This document shows, in pieces, positions 9,911 through 21,933 of a stretch of 64,000 nucleotides of DNA (position 1 is the stretch's first letter; each line of letters starts with the position of its first letter). This DNA comes from Sinelater perroti. Taxonomy: Eukaryota > Arthropoda > Insecta > Coleoptera > Elateridae. The position numbers were made by a program, and so were the translations under genes. The stretch is from NCBI GenBank assembly GCA_036346155.1, contig JARFIY010000351.1, positions 3,635,501-3,699,500 on the forward strand. The letters are read 5' to 3'. A model generated the notes under the pieces. The model worked only from the letters and a program-made list of their open reading frames with translations. It had not been told where the DNA came from and ran no database searches.

Positions 9911-11334
9911 ACCTAATAGTATCTTTACCGAACATATTAGATTCTAGATAAAATCTACAGTTCTATGCAGAATTATGTTACCTAAATGCAATATTAAACT
10001 TTTTAAATTGTAATCCCTGAAAGCTGTAAGGCAAGACAAAAATGCTATAATTATATCGACAGACAATAGCAATGCCACAGGCATTTTAAACAACTCGGAT
10101 CTATAAGATGGATGATTTATTAAAATTGTCAGATTATCATCAAGTATCCAATAACTCAATAACCTACCTACTTTGAAAAGAAAACTAAGACCCTTATTAC
10201 CGACTTACCCGTTTTCCAAAAACTCATAAGGAAAATACTGTCTTACTAATTATTATCAGCGCCCTTTGTTTCCCTATGTACAAATTAGCCAAATGTTTGG
10301 CTAAAATTTTTCAGCTTTTTACAAAACAAATTTCATCATACTTTCAAAACTTCAAATACTTTTTAGAAGCTCTCAAATACTTTCTTATACCTAAAGACCA
10401 CATAATAGTCACTTTTGTCTCTTTCTTTATCAATATTTCTATTCCTGAGGTTTCTAACTCTTGAAATTTACTGACAATTTATAGGACGATATCCTCAAAA
10501 CAAAATAACATCAAACCAATGCTGCTCCTATTCACTCCCCACTTTTGCCAATTATAGTTAACCTTTCTTGAAATAAAAGTTCTCTGAATCATTTCTGTTG
10601 TATAAGATGTATTAACAATACTTTTGTTATTATTTACTAGGGATATAATTTTTCATCTATGTTTTTATTATATCTACTTTTTTACTTTAATTATTTTTAC
10701 TTTTCCGTTGTACGCCTTTTTAAAGGTAAGATAATAAATTTCTATTAATTAGTTCGCTAAAATTTACATTGCAAAAGTAAGAAACAAATTTAAATTTTGG
10801 GCGATAATGCATCACTTTGAGCGTGACACGGAAACAGTGCTAATACCTCTGTTAATAAGGGAGTTAATGATTTCTTATATAAATATTCAAAGGAAATGAT
10901 ATAGAAATAGAAAATTATCAAAAGCATATAAATTTATAATATTACTTTCTTGGTAAACTTGTAGTGATACATGAGGCTTTACTAGTTGCATTTCTAAAGT
11001 TTAAAAGTAATTGCCTACGTTTATAGTAATGTTAATTTGCAATTATTAGTACATTAATTGCTGCTCTATTAAGGATTAGGGTATACCTAGATGACTATCT
11101 TCTAATCACGTGTCGTGAACTAAATGTAAACTGTTTGGAAGAAAATATGAGGTAAGCGCAGTTTCTAGCCTATGTTATAATAATGATAGAAATAAAATAG
11201 CTGTAGTCTCAGATAACGCCATCTTTCGTTGAACATCCGTAAAAAATTTCAACAGCTAATTTACATTAGTTGCGTAGCAACAATTACTTGAGTTGGTAGT
11301 AGTTATTTTGAAGCCTCAGTAATATTAAACAATC
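9911..11334. other. AT-rich DNA, no gene seen
   Basis: Only short random reading frames. I see no domain, RNA gene or clear repeat. Confidence 0.5.
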
Positions 11335-11830
11335 GAAATGCTTCGGCCCGCGTCGAGCGTGAGCTGCTGCAAGGTAGCCGTTTAAAAGTAAAAGAACTAT
11401 TAGCAAGATTACGACTTTTTGATACAGCCATGCGACGCATTCTTCATAAGCACCTTCAGATGAATAGGTTTAGTGGCAGATGGATACCTCGAGTCTTGTC
11501 AGTGGTTGAAAAGCAATAACGTGTAACCTGTTATGAACAATTTTTGTACCTCTGTCGCAACAACAAAGAAATAGTTCTTTAATCTATTGTTACAGGAGAT
11601 AAAACCATGATTCTGTACTATGATTCCTTAGCAGCAAAAGAAAGGCAAATATACCTCAATTAACAAAAAGGATCGTGGCAGCGATCTCTTGGGGGTTCAA
11701 GAAGAATTTTGATAGTTGTTTTTAAGCAAAAGAACACAATGCCAAACGGAAAATATTACGCCAACTTACTGTATAAAATTCGCGACATGCTGAATCGAAT
11801 TGTTCGTCTTCTGCACGATGGAATGGAAAC
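11335..11830 (+). pseudogene. Mariner transposase relic (N-terminal half)
   Basis: Forward translation reads through a mariner-like helix-turn-helix end (RVERELLQGSRLKVKELLAR) and a linker similar to R-W-I-P-R-V-L. It then gives IVTGDKTMILYYD, equivalent to the catalytic motif T-G-D-E-T-W-[IV]-x-x-[YF]-[DT]. The first catalytic aspartate is kept but the following Glu is Lys and the Trp is lost. A segment like T-M-P-N-G-K-Y-Y-A-N-L-L-Y-K-I-R follows, after which similarity stops near 11830, so the other two catalytic aspartates are missing. At least two stops (about 11517 and 11580) interrupt it. Confidence 0.7.
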
Positions 11831-14800
11831 TTCGTCTGTTTTATTTTTATTATTTTCCACATTACCCCTATATTAACTTTTATTTCCATCGGAGTCAAAT
11901 TCATCGTTTTCATAGTATCAGAACAATCCCACTTTTTGCAAATCTGAATACCGAATCTTACAGTACGGTTCTGAGCTATCATGTGTAGATAATAACTTTT
12001 CGTCAAAATGTTCTACAAGACATAACTTTTTATGTTACTACTTTAATAATAATAATTGTTGTTAATACTTATATGGGCTTTAATATCCCCAAAACTAAAA
12101 ATTTATATGTTCTAGTAGCATTGATACTAAGTAAAAGTAGGAAAAGTTGAAAGTGACAACTTAAGCATAAAAAACGGTGGCAGTTTTAATTTTAGCTGCA
12201 GTGTGTTTTACCACGATAAGGGTTCTAGGGTTAAAAATATTTTTTTAATTAATTCAGTAAGTCTGTGTATCATCCTCTAACAATTCTAAATTAAAGCTGA
12301 TGCCGCTTCAATAAAATGCGCCTTACGGCAACTACATCGTTGTCTAGGTGCCGGCACTGGTGCTGCCGGTAATAATAATAATTGCTTAGTATAAATTAAA
12401 AAACATAAATGTTAAAAAAAGAGATTAATTTTTTATTATTAATATCTGTATCGTGTGAAAAGATATATATAAGAAGAGAGATAATAAGAAAAAATAAAAG
12501 ACAAAAACAAAATCGACAACGAAAGAAGAAATAAGAATAAAGCAAACGCAAAACAAGCAAAAAAATGATCCATAAAATAAATATTAAAAATAACTGAGAG
12601 GAAATAAGTATTTTATCTTACTTGCCGAGATATTTTATTTCATCTCACACGTGGTAAGATGGGCTAATATGATTGAATTCAAATTTCTGAATCGTTATCA
12701 AAAATTAATTGAAGTGCTTTTATATTGAAATAATTATTATCAAATAATAATTATGGAATAAATTTGATTGCTGTTAGGAAAACCTGTTTGTCACATTAAA
12801 CCTACGTTCAAAACTAGAATAATTAGAATAATTTTGTCTAAATAATTACGAAATTTTTAAGTCTGAGCTCTTTGCGTCTTTGAATCATTTTTACATTTTT
12901 ATTTCTCTTAAGCAACCCTTCAGTTATCAATAAAATAGTTATGGTCGAATAAACTTTTGAAGTATGTTTGTTGATAATCTGTTAATGTATAAAATTATGA
13001 TTTCTTAGCATTTAAACAAATTGGATTTTGGAATTATGTAAAGCGATTTGTCAAGGTCGGTAAATAATTAGCCAAACTCAATTAGCTTAAGCTCTAAGAA
13101 GCAATAGTATACGTATTACCTTGGTTGCGTAGATGTCGTTACATAAATATTTTTTATAAAAATATACCGAGTCTCACATTATTCTACAAAATTATAAACA
13201 ATTTAAAAATTTGATTATTACAATATTTGCGTATAATCTATTCTCTTATCGCGATTATAAGGTCCATCTAATTTTTCATCTCATCCACAAGCAATAAGCA
13301 AATTCTGATGGTGCATTTTATTATGTTTAGTAGTGTAAATAACTTTTAAGTTTTCTGTGAAATTCTTACTTCTACCATTGCATTTAAAAGCATAAGCAGT
13401 TTTCTTTGATAATTTTTTAGCTGAAAATAATGAATTGCAATAAGACGACTTCTTATCATAATTTGGTTTACAGTAACAATAGAGAATGATAAAATCATGT
13501 ATAATTTAATCCCAGTTTTATTTTATAATTTTAAGAATGAAACTTACACATTTTCAATTAGATGAATATCAGGTGCTGCTGTTCAAACTAACGATTCACG
13601 AGTTTAGCTACATACGTGTATGTGAATAGTAGCATGGTCGTGTTCAAATATGGACTATGTAATTTTCATAATATTATTAATCTTTAATTTTGTTGCAACA
13701 AGAAGTGTTTAGTATATTTCCGTATTTTATTTACTGCTTAACATTTTTAAATGTGATAACATCTTTTATTATTAACCACCTTAGCTACTAAGTATAACGA
13801 TTTATGTTTTTTTTTTCATAAAAGTAACAAAATCTATTTGAATCATTTAAAAAAACCTTTTTGATTCCTGAAGATAATGGTGATTCATGGTTTTTCCGTA
13901 GTATGTGATTTTGTGGAAAATTTAATTTCCTATAATGGCTAGTTAACGACGGTTTCTTTTGTAAATGACGATGTTCTAAGAATTCAGTATTTAGTAATAT
14001 TTACACTGTTTATAAATGAGTTAAATAAGCAATATAATTTTCTTCCTCGTTAGGGTTTTGTTGGATATTACAGAAAGAATGCGCCTTCTTCCCTTCCTAT
14101 AATTTTCTGTATTCTTTGCAAAAATGTTGATTAGCAAAATATTATGCACAGCTATTTTTGTAGTGTCTTTATTTTTTAGAACTTCTTGTATTCTTATTTT
14201 TTCTGCTATTAATCTTTTACCATTAATCGATTTCTTTAAGATTACTAAAATATAAATTACTAAAGTGTCTCTTGTGCTTGATGTTAATTGCAAGGCTCTG
14301 AATGTTGCCAAGAGGCATGTCCCACAAACTTGGAGGTCGAAGCCTCCAAATGTTTTTCTTCGCTGCCCGCTTGTTCACTATCACTGATACGTGGTGATGC
14401 GACAAGCAGCACGCGTTAGACGTCGGAACTGTTAAACCTAGTTCAAAATGAATGTAAATGCTCAATTATTTCTAATGACTGAGTAGCTTACTCAACAGAT
14501 ATCTCAAAAGCCTAAGATTGAAGTTAGGCCCGTTTGTCAATTAGGTATCGCAGAATGTGTAGCAATTTAAAATATACCAAGTTGAAATAAAGTTCCTTGT
14601 AAGTCGATGTGTGCTTTGATATCACTGTGCAACGTTCGACCTGAGTTATTGTTTGAAAATCGGAGAATAAAGATGTGCGTCTGTCTGATTCTCTGTTATC
14701 TATCAACGCGAGCACAAGCGCACCTCAGATTGAACATTTTAAAACTAAATTCAAAATTATTCCATATATGTAACAACAACTGAACTAGTTAAGTGAAACG

Positions 14801-15099
14801 GGAGAGGACCTCCGGAGGGGCTTCCAGCTACCTAATAATGAATAAGAGAAATAGCGATGATATTTTTCCGTAAATAGTAACAAATAAGAAATATAATTTT
14901 GAGACAACTAACCTTATCACAGCTAATAAATATTATCTTACAAATGATAAAATACAAAAATCTCACAACATAATTTATCAAGGCAAAATTGCAGCATCCC
15001 AGATCGTCCCAAAATAATATCATAAGTTCATCACAAGATACCAAAATAAAAATTTCACTCATATTGCTGCATTATGCATCACACTTAAAAATATCAAGA
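11831..15099. other. AT-rich DNA, no identified gene
   Basis: No supportable element for about 3.3 kb. Two overlapping minus-strand reading frames at 14021-14465 include a Trp/Pro/Leu-rich run (WRLRPPSLWDMPLG) and a basic stretch that might be a worn LINE or retroelement piece, but I cannot name it. Short homeodomain-like AATTAG words cluster near 13065-13095. Confidence 0.45.
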
Positions 15100-17450
15100 A
15101 ATAATAAAAAACAAAGAGCAAATTATATTTGAAATCCGAACAAAAACAAAAACATTCAAACTACCAGGATATGAAATATACAGATCAGATAGAATTACAT
15201 CAATTGCATTAGGAGGTGTGATAATCATAATTAAACGTAAACTAGATCATCGCTGTTTATTTATTCTAGAAGTAGAAAATCTCGAAACAGTATCAGTCAA
15301 CTTAGTATTAAAAAAGCAATGCTCTAATCACACTTTATATAGTCCGAAAACAACCAGATAGTCTAATATCGAAAAGAGATATAACTAAAGTATTCAATGA
15401 TACTGACGCAATATTATTAATAGGCGACTGAAATTCCAATCTCACAGTCGGGGATGGAGAGCAAAAAACCAGAACGGCCAGGTTAAATAATATTACTATA
15501 AATCGTAACATACAAATATCAACTTTTATAAAATTTCCAGATCGGTCAATAAACCAGAATTGTTGTAAATGTTATTTTATTCACAAAATCTCGTAAACCA
15601 ATTGACCAAACTACATATATTAAATGAACTAGACTCTAATTATCTACAATTACAATAATTACTTGTAGTGCCTAAAGTAATAGGAGGTAAATTTGATTAA
15701 TTGTCACACCGAACAAGATGGAAATATCAAAAACTTTGGAGCTATCCATACAACAGATGATATAGATGAAGTTAACATACAAAAATAGTGAAACCTAGCA
15801 TCCAATAAGCAGTAACAAAAAGAGAAGCTATCCACAAACACTAATAGAAATACTAAATTTAATAAAACTAAAAAACAAAACAAGATGTGAATGGCAAATA
15901 ACACATCGACCACATCTAAAAACGCTCACCAATCAACTTTCCCACCAAGTCAGATAGAAACTAGAAAATTGTAGACAAACATAAAAAACCTCCAATCTCG
16001 TGATGCAACAATGTGACAGGCTACTCAAAAACTAATACGACAACCAAACATATCCTTTAACAAATAACAACAACATATACGTCACCAATGATGAAAAAGT
16101 CAATTTACTAGCATCGCAGTTCGAAGAAATCTTTAATGGTACAAACATCACTCACGATCATCTACAAGAAGTCACCAAAACTGTGCAATAGTCAAATTTG
16201 AGAGAGATTGTACAAACGTCGCCAACTGAAATTGAAGGAAATTATTGCAAAACTTTTAAACAAAAAATCACCAGGACTAGTTTTAATAACAAACTTTGTA
16301 TTGTAACAATCTACTATAAAGTCTGGTACTGGTATTCCTGGCAACAATATTGCACGCATGATTCGAATTAGGTTACTTCCAAAAGGAGTTGAAACAAGTT
16401 ATTACATTACCTTTCCATAAAAGTAGGAACGATAAACATAAATTGGAGGCTGTGGGAAAAATTATTCATACACGACTGCATATAATAATAGAAGGGAAAA
16501 CGTAATATCAAATTATCCATTTGGTTTTAAAAAGAAACCCTCGACTACGCAGCAGCTTATGAAAATTGCGGAAACAATTGTAAAAATCTTCGAAGACAAG
16601 ATAAATATAGTAGTTTGTTTTATTGACATTTAAAATGCCTCTGGGCTTTCCATATTATCTTACTAGCATCATTAGTTCACTTATCTCAGATAGAACGTTT
16701 TCTTTAGGATACATGCAATGATGTCTACCAAAAAAGAAATAAAAGCGGGAGTATCACAGGGAAGCATACTAGGACCAGCACTGTTTCAGCCCATAATTTA
16801 CAAACCACAAATAAATCTACCTTAGAAATGTTCGCAAATGACACCGCAATGATCACACAAAATGAAAATCTTCTGATATCAGTTAACTATCTACAAAATG
16901 CATTAAATACGATATGCATATGGTATAACAAATGGAAAGTTAAAATACACACATGAAAAATCTAAATCAAAGATTTCACTCTAAATCAAATTTAAAACCT
17001 CTCAAATGTAAGAAATCATCACTTAATTGAATGAAATGCAAGGGATTCAGCAGTCAACCTAGAGGTACATCTGGACACTAGATTTGAATGAGGAATCCAT
17101 ATTAATAAAAACATAAGTGAATGTTATGCCAGACTTCCATTGCTATACTCGGAGATAAACAGAAACTTTCATCTACGTATCGAGTGCACTATGTTAATTT
17201 ACAAATCTATATTACGACCAATCATAACATATGCGTGTCCTATTTGGAGCCCCACCTAAGAAAACTCCAAGTATTATAAAATAAACTTATAAAAATTGCA
17301 GTGAACGCTCATTGGTTTATAAGAATGACTAAGTTCATAGAGAACTTAACCTACCAAATGTTTCAATCTTTATAAATAATCTGTACGCAAGATTTTTTGA
17401 CAAAATACGTGAGTGGCCGAGTACGGTTTTTTACATTCTCGGCCACAAAA
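15100..17450 (+). mobile_element. Jockey-clade LINE, heavily decayed (endonuclease plus reverse transcriptase)
   Basis: Frame-hopping forward translation follows the order of jockey ORF2. In the endonuclease, FKLPGYEIYRSDR is followed by GGVIIIIKRKLDH (about 15155-15255), and later come fragments like NELDSNYL. In the reverse transcriptase, KSPGLVLIT (about 16270) is followed by a finger-domain stretch with YPFGFKK (about 16510-16530, usual H-Q-F-G-F-R). MFANDTAMIT at about 16830-16860 stands for the F-A-D-D catalytic box with the first Asp changed to Asn. YKSILRPIITYACPIW (about 17200-17245) is the conserved post-thumb segment. Dozens of stops and frameshifts show that it died long ago. The 3' end holds a perfect 9-bp hairpin (17413-17421 with 17438-17446). 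Confidence 0.8.
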
Positions 17451-17540
17451 TTCAGCATTAAAGACTAAAAAGAAAACTTCTGCAGGACCTGTGTTAGTAG
17501 CGTCAATTCTAATTAAGACGTGTCTTAACAATTAGTTAAA

Positions 17541-18846
17541 TAAAAGGTGTTTTTTAAGCCCGATAGAACTTAGGAAAGGGTTAACTGTCAAACGAACTGT
17601 CGTACTGCGCTCGCTTTTTGACATTTATGATCAGTGTACTCTGGCAAATCATCATGAATAGATTGACGCTTGAACAACGCTACCAAATTATCCAGATTTA
17701 CTTTGAAAATCAGTCATCGATTCGCGCAACTTATAGACGACTTCGTGATTTTTATGGCGCACATAATCGTCCATCTGAGCAAGCCATCCGTCGAACTGTG
17801 GATAGATTTCATACCACATACTCTCTAAATGATGCAATAACACCAACACGTCGAAGAAATGTACGTACTGAAGAGAATATCGCCGCTGTAAATGAAAGTG
17901 TAGAAGAAGATCCAAATTTATCGATTCGTCGTCGGTCACAGGAATTGGGGTGCTGTCCGTCCACTACGTGGAAAATTTTGCGCAAAAATCTTGGCCTACA
18001 CCTATATAAGATCCAGCTGGTGCAGGAATTAAAGCCACGAGACCATCATATGCGTCGTTCTTTCGCCGATTGGGCTCTAGATCAGTTGGAAACTGACCCG
18101 ATGTTTTATCGCAAAATTGTGTTCAGCGATGAGCTCAATTTTTGGCTTAACAGGTTTGTTAATAAACGAAATTGCCGCATATGGAGTGAAACCAATCCAC
18201 AACAGATCCTACAGACTCCATTACATCCATAAAATGCACCGTTTGGTGCGGTTTACACGCTGGTGGCATCATCGGACCTTATTTCTTCAAAAATGAAGCC
18301 GGAGCTCGCGTTACGGCCAATGGAGTTCGTTACCGCACCATGATCAATGATTTTTTGTTTGAAAATATGAATGACATTGATCCGGGCGAGATGTGGTTTC
18401 AACAGGATGCCGCTACGTGCCGTACGGCGACCGCAACCATCGACTTATTGAAATAAAAATTTGGCGATACGTGGATTTCGAGAAATGGACATGTCAATTG
18501 GCCTCCAAGGTCGTGCGATTTGACACCTTTCGATTATTTCCTGTGGGGCCAAGTGAAGCCACTGGTTTATGCTGATAAACCAGCAACAATTGACGCCTTG
18601 GAGGCCAACATTGTTCGTGTTATTCGTGACATACGGCTAGCAATGCTCGAAAAAGTGGCCCAAAATTGGACGTCCAGAATGCGCTTCGTCAAGAACAGCC
18701 GCGGTGGCCATATGTCCGAAATCATTTTCAAATGTTAATGCCATGTATTGATCTTTCAAATAAAAAAATTGTTTTGATTTAAATTTAATTTTTTGTGTTA
18801 TTTTTTACAATTTCAAGTTCTATCAGACTTAAAAAAACACCCTTTA
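17541..18846 (+). mobile_element. Complete mariner-type transposon with terminal inverted repeats
   Basis: A transposase gene is flanked by inverted repeats. The left end (17543-17571) and right end (18815-18846, reversed) share a GGTGTTTTTTAAG-like core followed by GATAGAACTT. TA dinucleotides sit at both outer edges (17541-17542 and 18845-18846), matching the TA target-site duplication of the Tc1/mariner superfamily. Total length about 1.3 kb is normal for the family. It lies immediately downstream of the decayed jockey LINE and is far better preserved, so it inserted later. The transposase has one frameshift and one stop, so this copy would need a transposase supplied from elsewhere. Confidence 0.88.
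17654..18738 (+). pseudogene. Mariner-type DDE transposase, one frameshift and one nonsense mutation
   Basis: The likely start is the ATG at 17654 (M-N-R-L-T-L-E-Q), where family similarity begins; an earlier in-frame ATG at 17618 adds residues unlike the family. The N-terminal helix-turn-helix contains RPSEQAIRRTVDRF, and the second DNA-binding segment contains LSIRRRSQELG and STTWKILRK. The first catalytic Asp is in KIVFSDELNFW (family usually D-E-A-H-F). A one-base deletion near 18230 breaks the frame, which resumes as TVWCGL. The second Asp is in MWFQQDAAT and the third in WPPRSCDLTPFDYFLWG, with 36 residues between them. A TAA at 18454-18456 interrupts this interval. The tail ends normally at about 18738. 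All three catalytic aspartates survive, so inactivation is recent. Confidence 0.88.
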
Positions 18847-18849
18847 TAT

Positions 18850-19504
18850 AGAAATCTTATCTAAATGTAGTAGCAATAAAATAAACTTAATATTGACCTC
18901 ACTCTATATTAATTAATAGTAATAGCATAACACCCATGTATAGCATTTGATTGTTGAGCGGATTAGATTAAAATAAAAGAAGAGTTTTAATGAAATACTG
19001 CAGGTAACTGTAAGTTATATAATTCTGCTGAAATATTACAAGCCATTTGATTTTGATGACTTGCAGATCAAGTAGGGTCCGGCTGAATATTTGTTTTGAA
19101 TGAAGGAGACTTGCAAGCTGGTTGACAGTTCCTTATCATTTGTCATCGCAAGTCTCCGTTGCAGCGTTTCTTGTTAACAGTCCCCATTTTCAGCAATGGC
19201 GGAGCAAAACTCGAAGTTCAGTTTTGTCAATTACCACCTAAAACCCCAAAATAATGAACTTTTTACAAGCTAGTAATTACGCTACTTTTACCTTATAATC
19301 TGCTGTATAACGTTCAGTTAGATATTTTTTAGAAAAATACTTCTAACGGCGTCTTCTTCTTCTTCTTTTCCATCATGCTTTGGATATAATCCGTTGCGAC
19401 ACTACGATTCTACATTTTTTATACTTGCTCCTTCCATCGCTTAACGGCATTTACTGAAATTGCAATATGTTTATTAAATCGGTTAATGAGTAATTTTGTT
19501 CAAA
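18850..19504. other. Sequence with a 10-bp hairpin and a small ORF
   Basis: GGAGACTTGC (19105-19114) is perfectly complementary to GCAAGTCTCC (19148-19157) across a 33-nt loop. Just downstream, GCAATGG (about 19194) opens a 25-codon frame (MAEQNSKFSFVNY onwards) with a favourable start context and no known homologue. Neither is firm evidence of a gene. TTC-rich words near 19360 could be a LINE tail. Confidence 0.35.
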
Positions 19505-20375
19505 CTTAAATTACTACTTCTTCTTCTTCTTATGTCGCCCTCTCCCGTTGAAGGTTGACGATCCAAATGGCGATTGTAGTTTGTTCTGTTCAGCCATTAG
19601 GATTGCTTGGAAATTATAATACAGTGAGATTTCCGTTTCTTTTCTGTATCGCAGTTCGAAAACCGTTTTCGCTGTTACAGCTGCGCTTTCCGATTTTCAG
19701 TACTTTACCGTTTCGAAGTTATTCTTCTCACGCCAGAGCCTGATTTTGATGAACCTGCTGCTTTTCACCAGTCGAGTCTTGGTCCGCCTCGAGTATTTGA
19801 TTTCTTACTACAAAACTTAAATCTGAAGTTTTTAATAACTTAATTACACTAACATTAACATGTATATTAGCACTAATCTCTGCTTTACACCAGCACAATT
19901 ACTTGGCTAACTCAAAAGGCTTTACTCTCTTGAGTCTTCTTGTTAAGAGTTGGATAGCCTCAACATTCATATGCTGGTGGAGTCGTTGTACGGTATTCTT
20001 TGCAATTCTTGTAATAGTCTGCTATACGGTGTTTATCTGAAGGTCTCGATCAAGGTCACTGTTTCTGATGTATCAGTGTTTCTCAGTAATCTATTTTAGA
20101 AACTCTGAATGCTTAAGATAGTACTCTTGCTAGCGCAAGGCTATAGCTGAAGCTTGTATTTCCACACTGGTTTCAGATTTGTTTATGCGGTAGTGTTTTT
20201 TATATGTTGGTAGACAGGAGTCTCTACCAAATAACTAGTATATTTTCTTGTATCTTATGTCGGGTTCTTCCATTTCTTTTTTGACATGAACTTTCCAGCC
20301 AAGTCTTGTGTCCAATGTGATGCCTAGATTTTTTGCAGAGCGGGCGTAAGAGATGTGGGAATTATTTAAATTAAC
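19505..20375 (-). mobile_element. Jockey-clade LINE 3' end, antisense
   Basis: On the minus strand, starting near 20370, the translation gives NLGITLDTRLGWKVHVKKE. This is the Y-L-G-[IL]-x-L-D-x-[RK]-L-x-W segment that follows the reverse transcriptase thumb in jockey-type LINEs. After frame changes it gives RNSDLDRDLQINTV and then RLHQHMNVEAIQLL followed by RRLKRVKPFEL (about 19915-19990), the normal end of ORF2. The non-coding remainder runs to a (GAA)n-like tail (TTC repeats on the plus strand) at about 19508-19530, the usual 3' end of such elements. The catalytic part is absent (5' truncation). The upstream edge abuts the repeat at 20376. Confidence 0.75.
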
Positions 20376-20665
20376 AGGAACTTGTTGTTTCGAGAATTTT
20401 TTCGATTTCATTATTGAAATCAGCGTAAAATTTTCTTTAAGAATTGCTCATAAAATCGCAATGTCGAAATTTTCCCGAAATTCGAAGTCGAATATCTCGA
20501 AAACTATTCGAGATAGAAACTTTTTGATTTCGATTTTGAAATCAGCGTAAAATTTCCTATAAGAATCCATTTTAAAATTTTAAAAAATCCATAATTTTGT
20601 GACAGCGACAGACAGACCGACAGACATAGAATTCAGTAACGAACTTTTTAAGTTCGTTGATAAAG
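20376..20665. repeat. Tandem ~120-bp / (GTCY)n / hairpin repeat, copy 1
   Basis: Two units of a roughly 117-120-bp repeat (similar starts at about 20390 and 20507, with words such as TTTCCCGAAATTCGAAGTCG) are followed by a short GACAGACAGACC tract (20601-20626) and a perfect 9-bp hairpin AACGAACTT-TTT-AAGTTCGTT (20638-20658). The same arrangement with three units is at 46880-47320. There is no coding capacity; open frames across it are repeat artefacts. It is probably a non-autonomous mobile element of unknown class. Confidence 0.75.
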
Positions 20666-20721
20666 ATTAAAAAAAAATTATGTCAAGGCCACTTTCTGGC
20701 CGGTCGGTTTTTGCCCACACT

Positions 20722-21295
20722 CCCAAAATAAGAGTGGGGTCGAGTTTGTTGCACTGCTACCAAAAGCGAGGCAAGGTGGTGCAGTTAGGTGCTCGAGGTA
20801 GCTGATTCGAACCTAGATCTGGTACTTTTGTTTTTACTCCATTTTTGAAGTGTTTCATGCTTTTGGTTGTGATTTTTGTCATTTTAGAATGCATTTTGCA
20901 CATTTTGAGCAATTTTTGGTAAAATTAAGGTTTTATTCAATGTGTAGATGTAGACTATTTTCATTTAACACATGATTAAAACACAAAAGCATGTTACAAT
21001 AATCACATTTTATGAAGCAGTAGCTTTAATAATTATTTTCATTACATTTTCACTTTCGTGATATAAAAACAGAAAGACTGCACAAAGTGACAGGTCGCTA
21101 TGCAAAACGTACTTAAAATGAGGCATCAACAATCAAAACATGATAAACTGCACAACACATTTTATAAAACTGGTAAAAGCAAAATTGCCATACCGAGGTT
21201 CGAATCACTTACATCGGGCACTCAACGGGTACCCTTTATTACTGCACCACCTTGCCTCGATTGTGATAGCAGTGCAAACTCCCCATCCCGAGTAC
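20722..21295. mobile_element. Foldback element with long inverted arms
   Basis: The sequence from about 20722 to 20900 reappears in reverse complement at about 21115-21295. Shared words in order include GTTTG..GCACTGCTA, CGAGGCAAGGTGGTGCAGT and GATTCGAACCT. The arms diverge with small gaps. The loop of about 200 bases is AT-rich. GGTTCGAATC (RNA polymerase III box B-like) occurs in each arm, so the arms could come from a tRNA-derived SINE inserted twice in opposite directions, or this could be a foldback transposon. No target-site duplication was found. Confidence 0.6.
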
Positions 21296-21299
21296 AAAA

Positions 21300-21899
21300 A
21301 ACAACTTTTTATCAAAATCAAAGATTTACACCTGGAAATGTTTCCTTGTTAATGGTGAAAATATTTTCATCTGAAAACAGCATCTTCTGACGTTTATTTT
21401 TAAGAGGCGTTTGTTTTTTTAGAAAATTCTATTTTCAGTTAGGATTTTGGTTAATCATTCATTAACCAATTCTTTTGCTGTTCCAATTAGTTTTTGTTAA
21501 AATACGAAGCAATCAAATCCGCACTTTCACTGCAGTGACGAAGGATCGTGTCCGAACCGTGCGACGTCGATTGGGCCACGCCTTTTCATTAGTGAGGACA
21601 CTCACTGAATGTTTTAGTAATGCGGCGAAGAAAACTGCGTGGTATTAAGATTTTTCAACAACTTGAAAACAGTTGTTGCTGAATTATCGCACTTTTCCAA
21701 AGCAATTACTGACGTTAGTTTTTTAAGCCTTCATTTTTTGTTTGAAAATTTTATGAAAATTTTATACGATGTCGTTTTATAACGCAACAAACATTTTTAT
21801 CGCAATTCATATTTGAGTAAAAGTATAAAGTTTTTTATGTTTTGGCAAATTAATCTCAAATTTTTGATTCTAAGTGCACAACAGTCTCAGGTAAGTTTT
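21300..21899. other. No identified gene
   Basis: AT-rich to mixed sequence. A donor-like CTCAGGTAAGTTT is present at about 21886-21898, just before the GC-rich island, without a recognisable exon upstream. Confidence 0.4.
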
Positions 21900-21933
21900 A
21901 AAAGTCTTTGATAGTACTGTTCGGAAACGCCAC

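Noticed and set aside
13540..13680. Possible Tc1-like S-P-D-L-N-P motif on the minus strand
   Set aside because: The resemblance rests on four or five residues and does not extend either way.
17688..17939. 83-codon minus-strand frame
   Set aside because: Antisense to the mariner transposase, which has recognisable domains on the plus strand.
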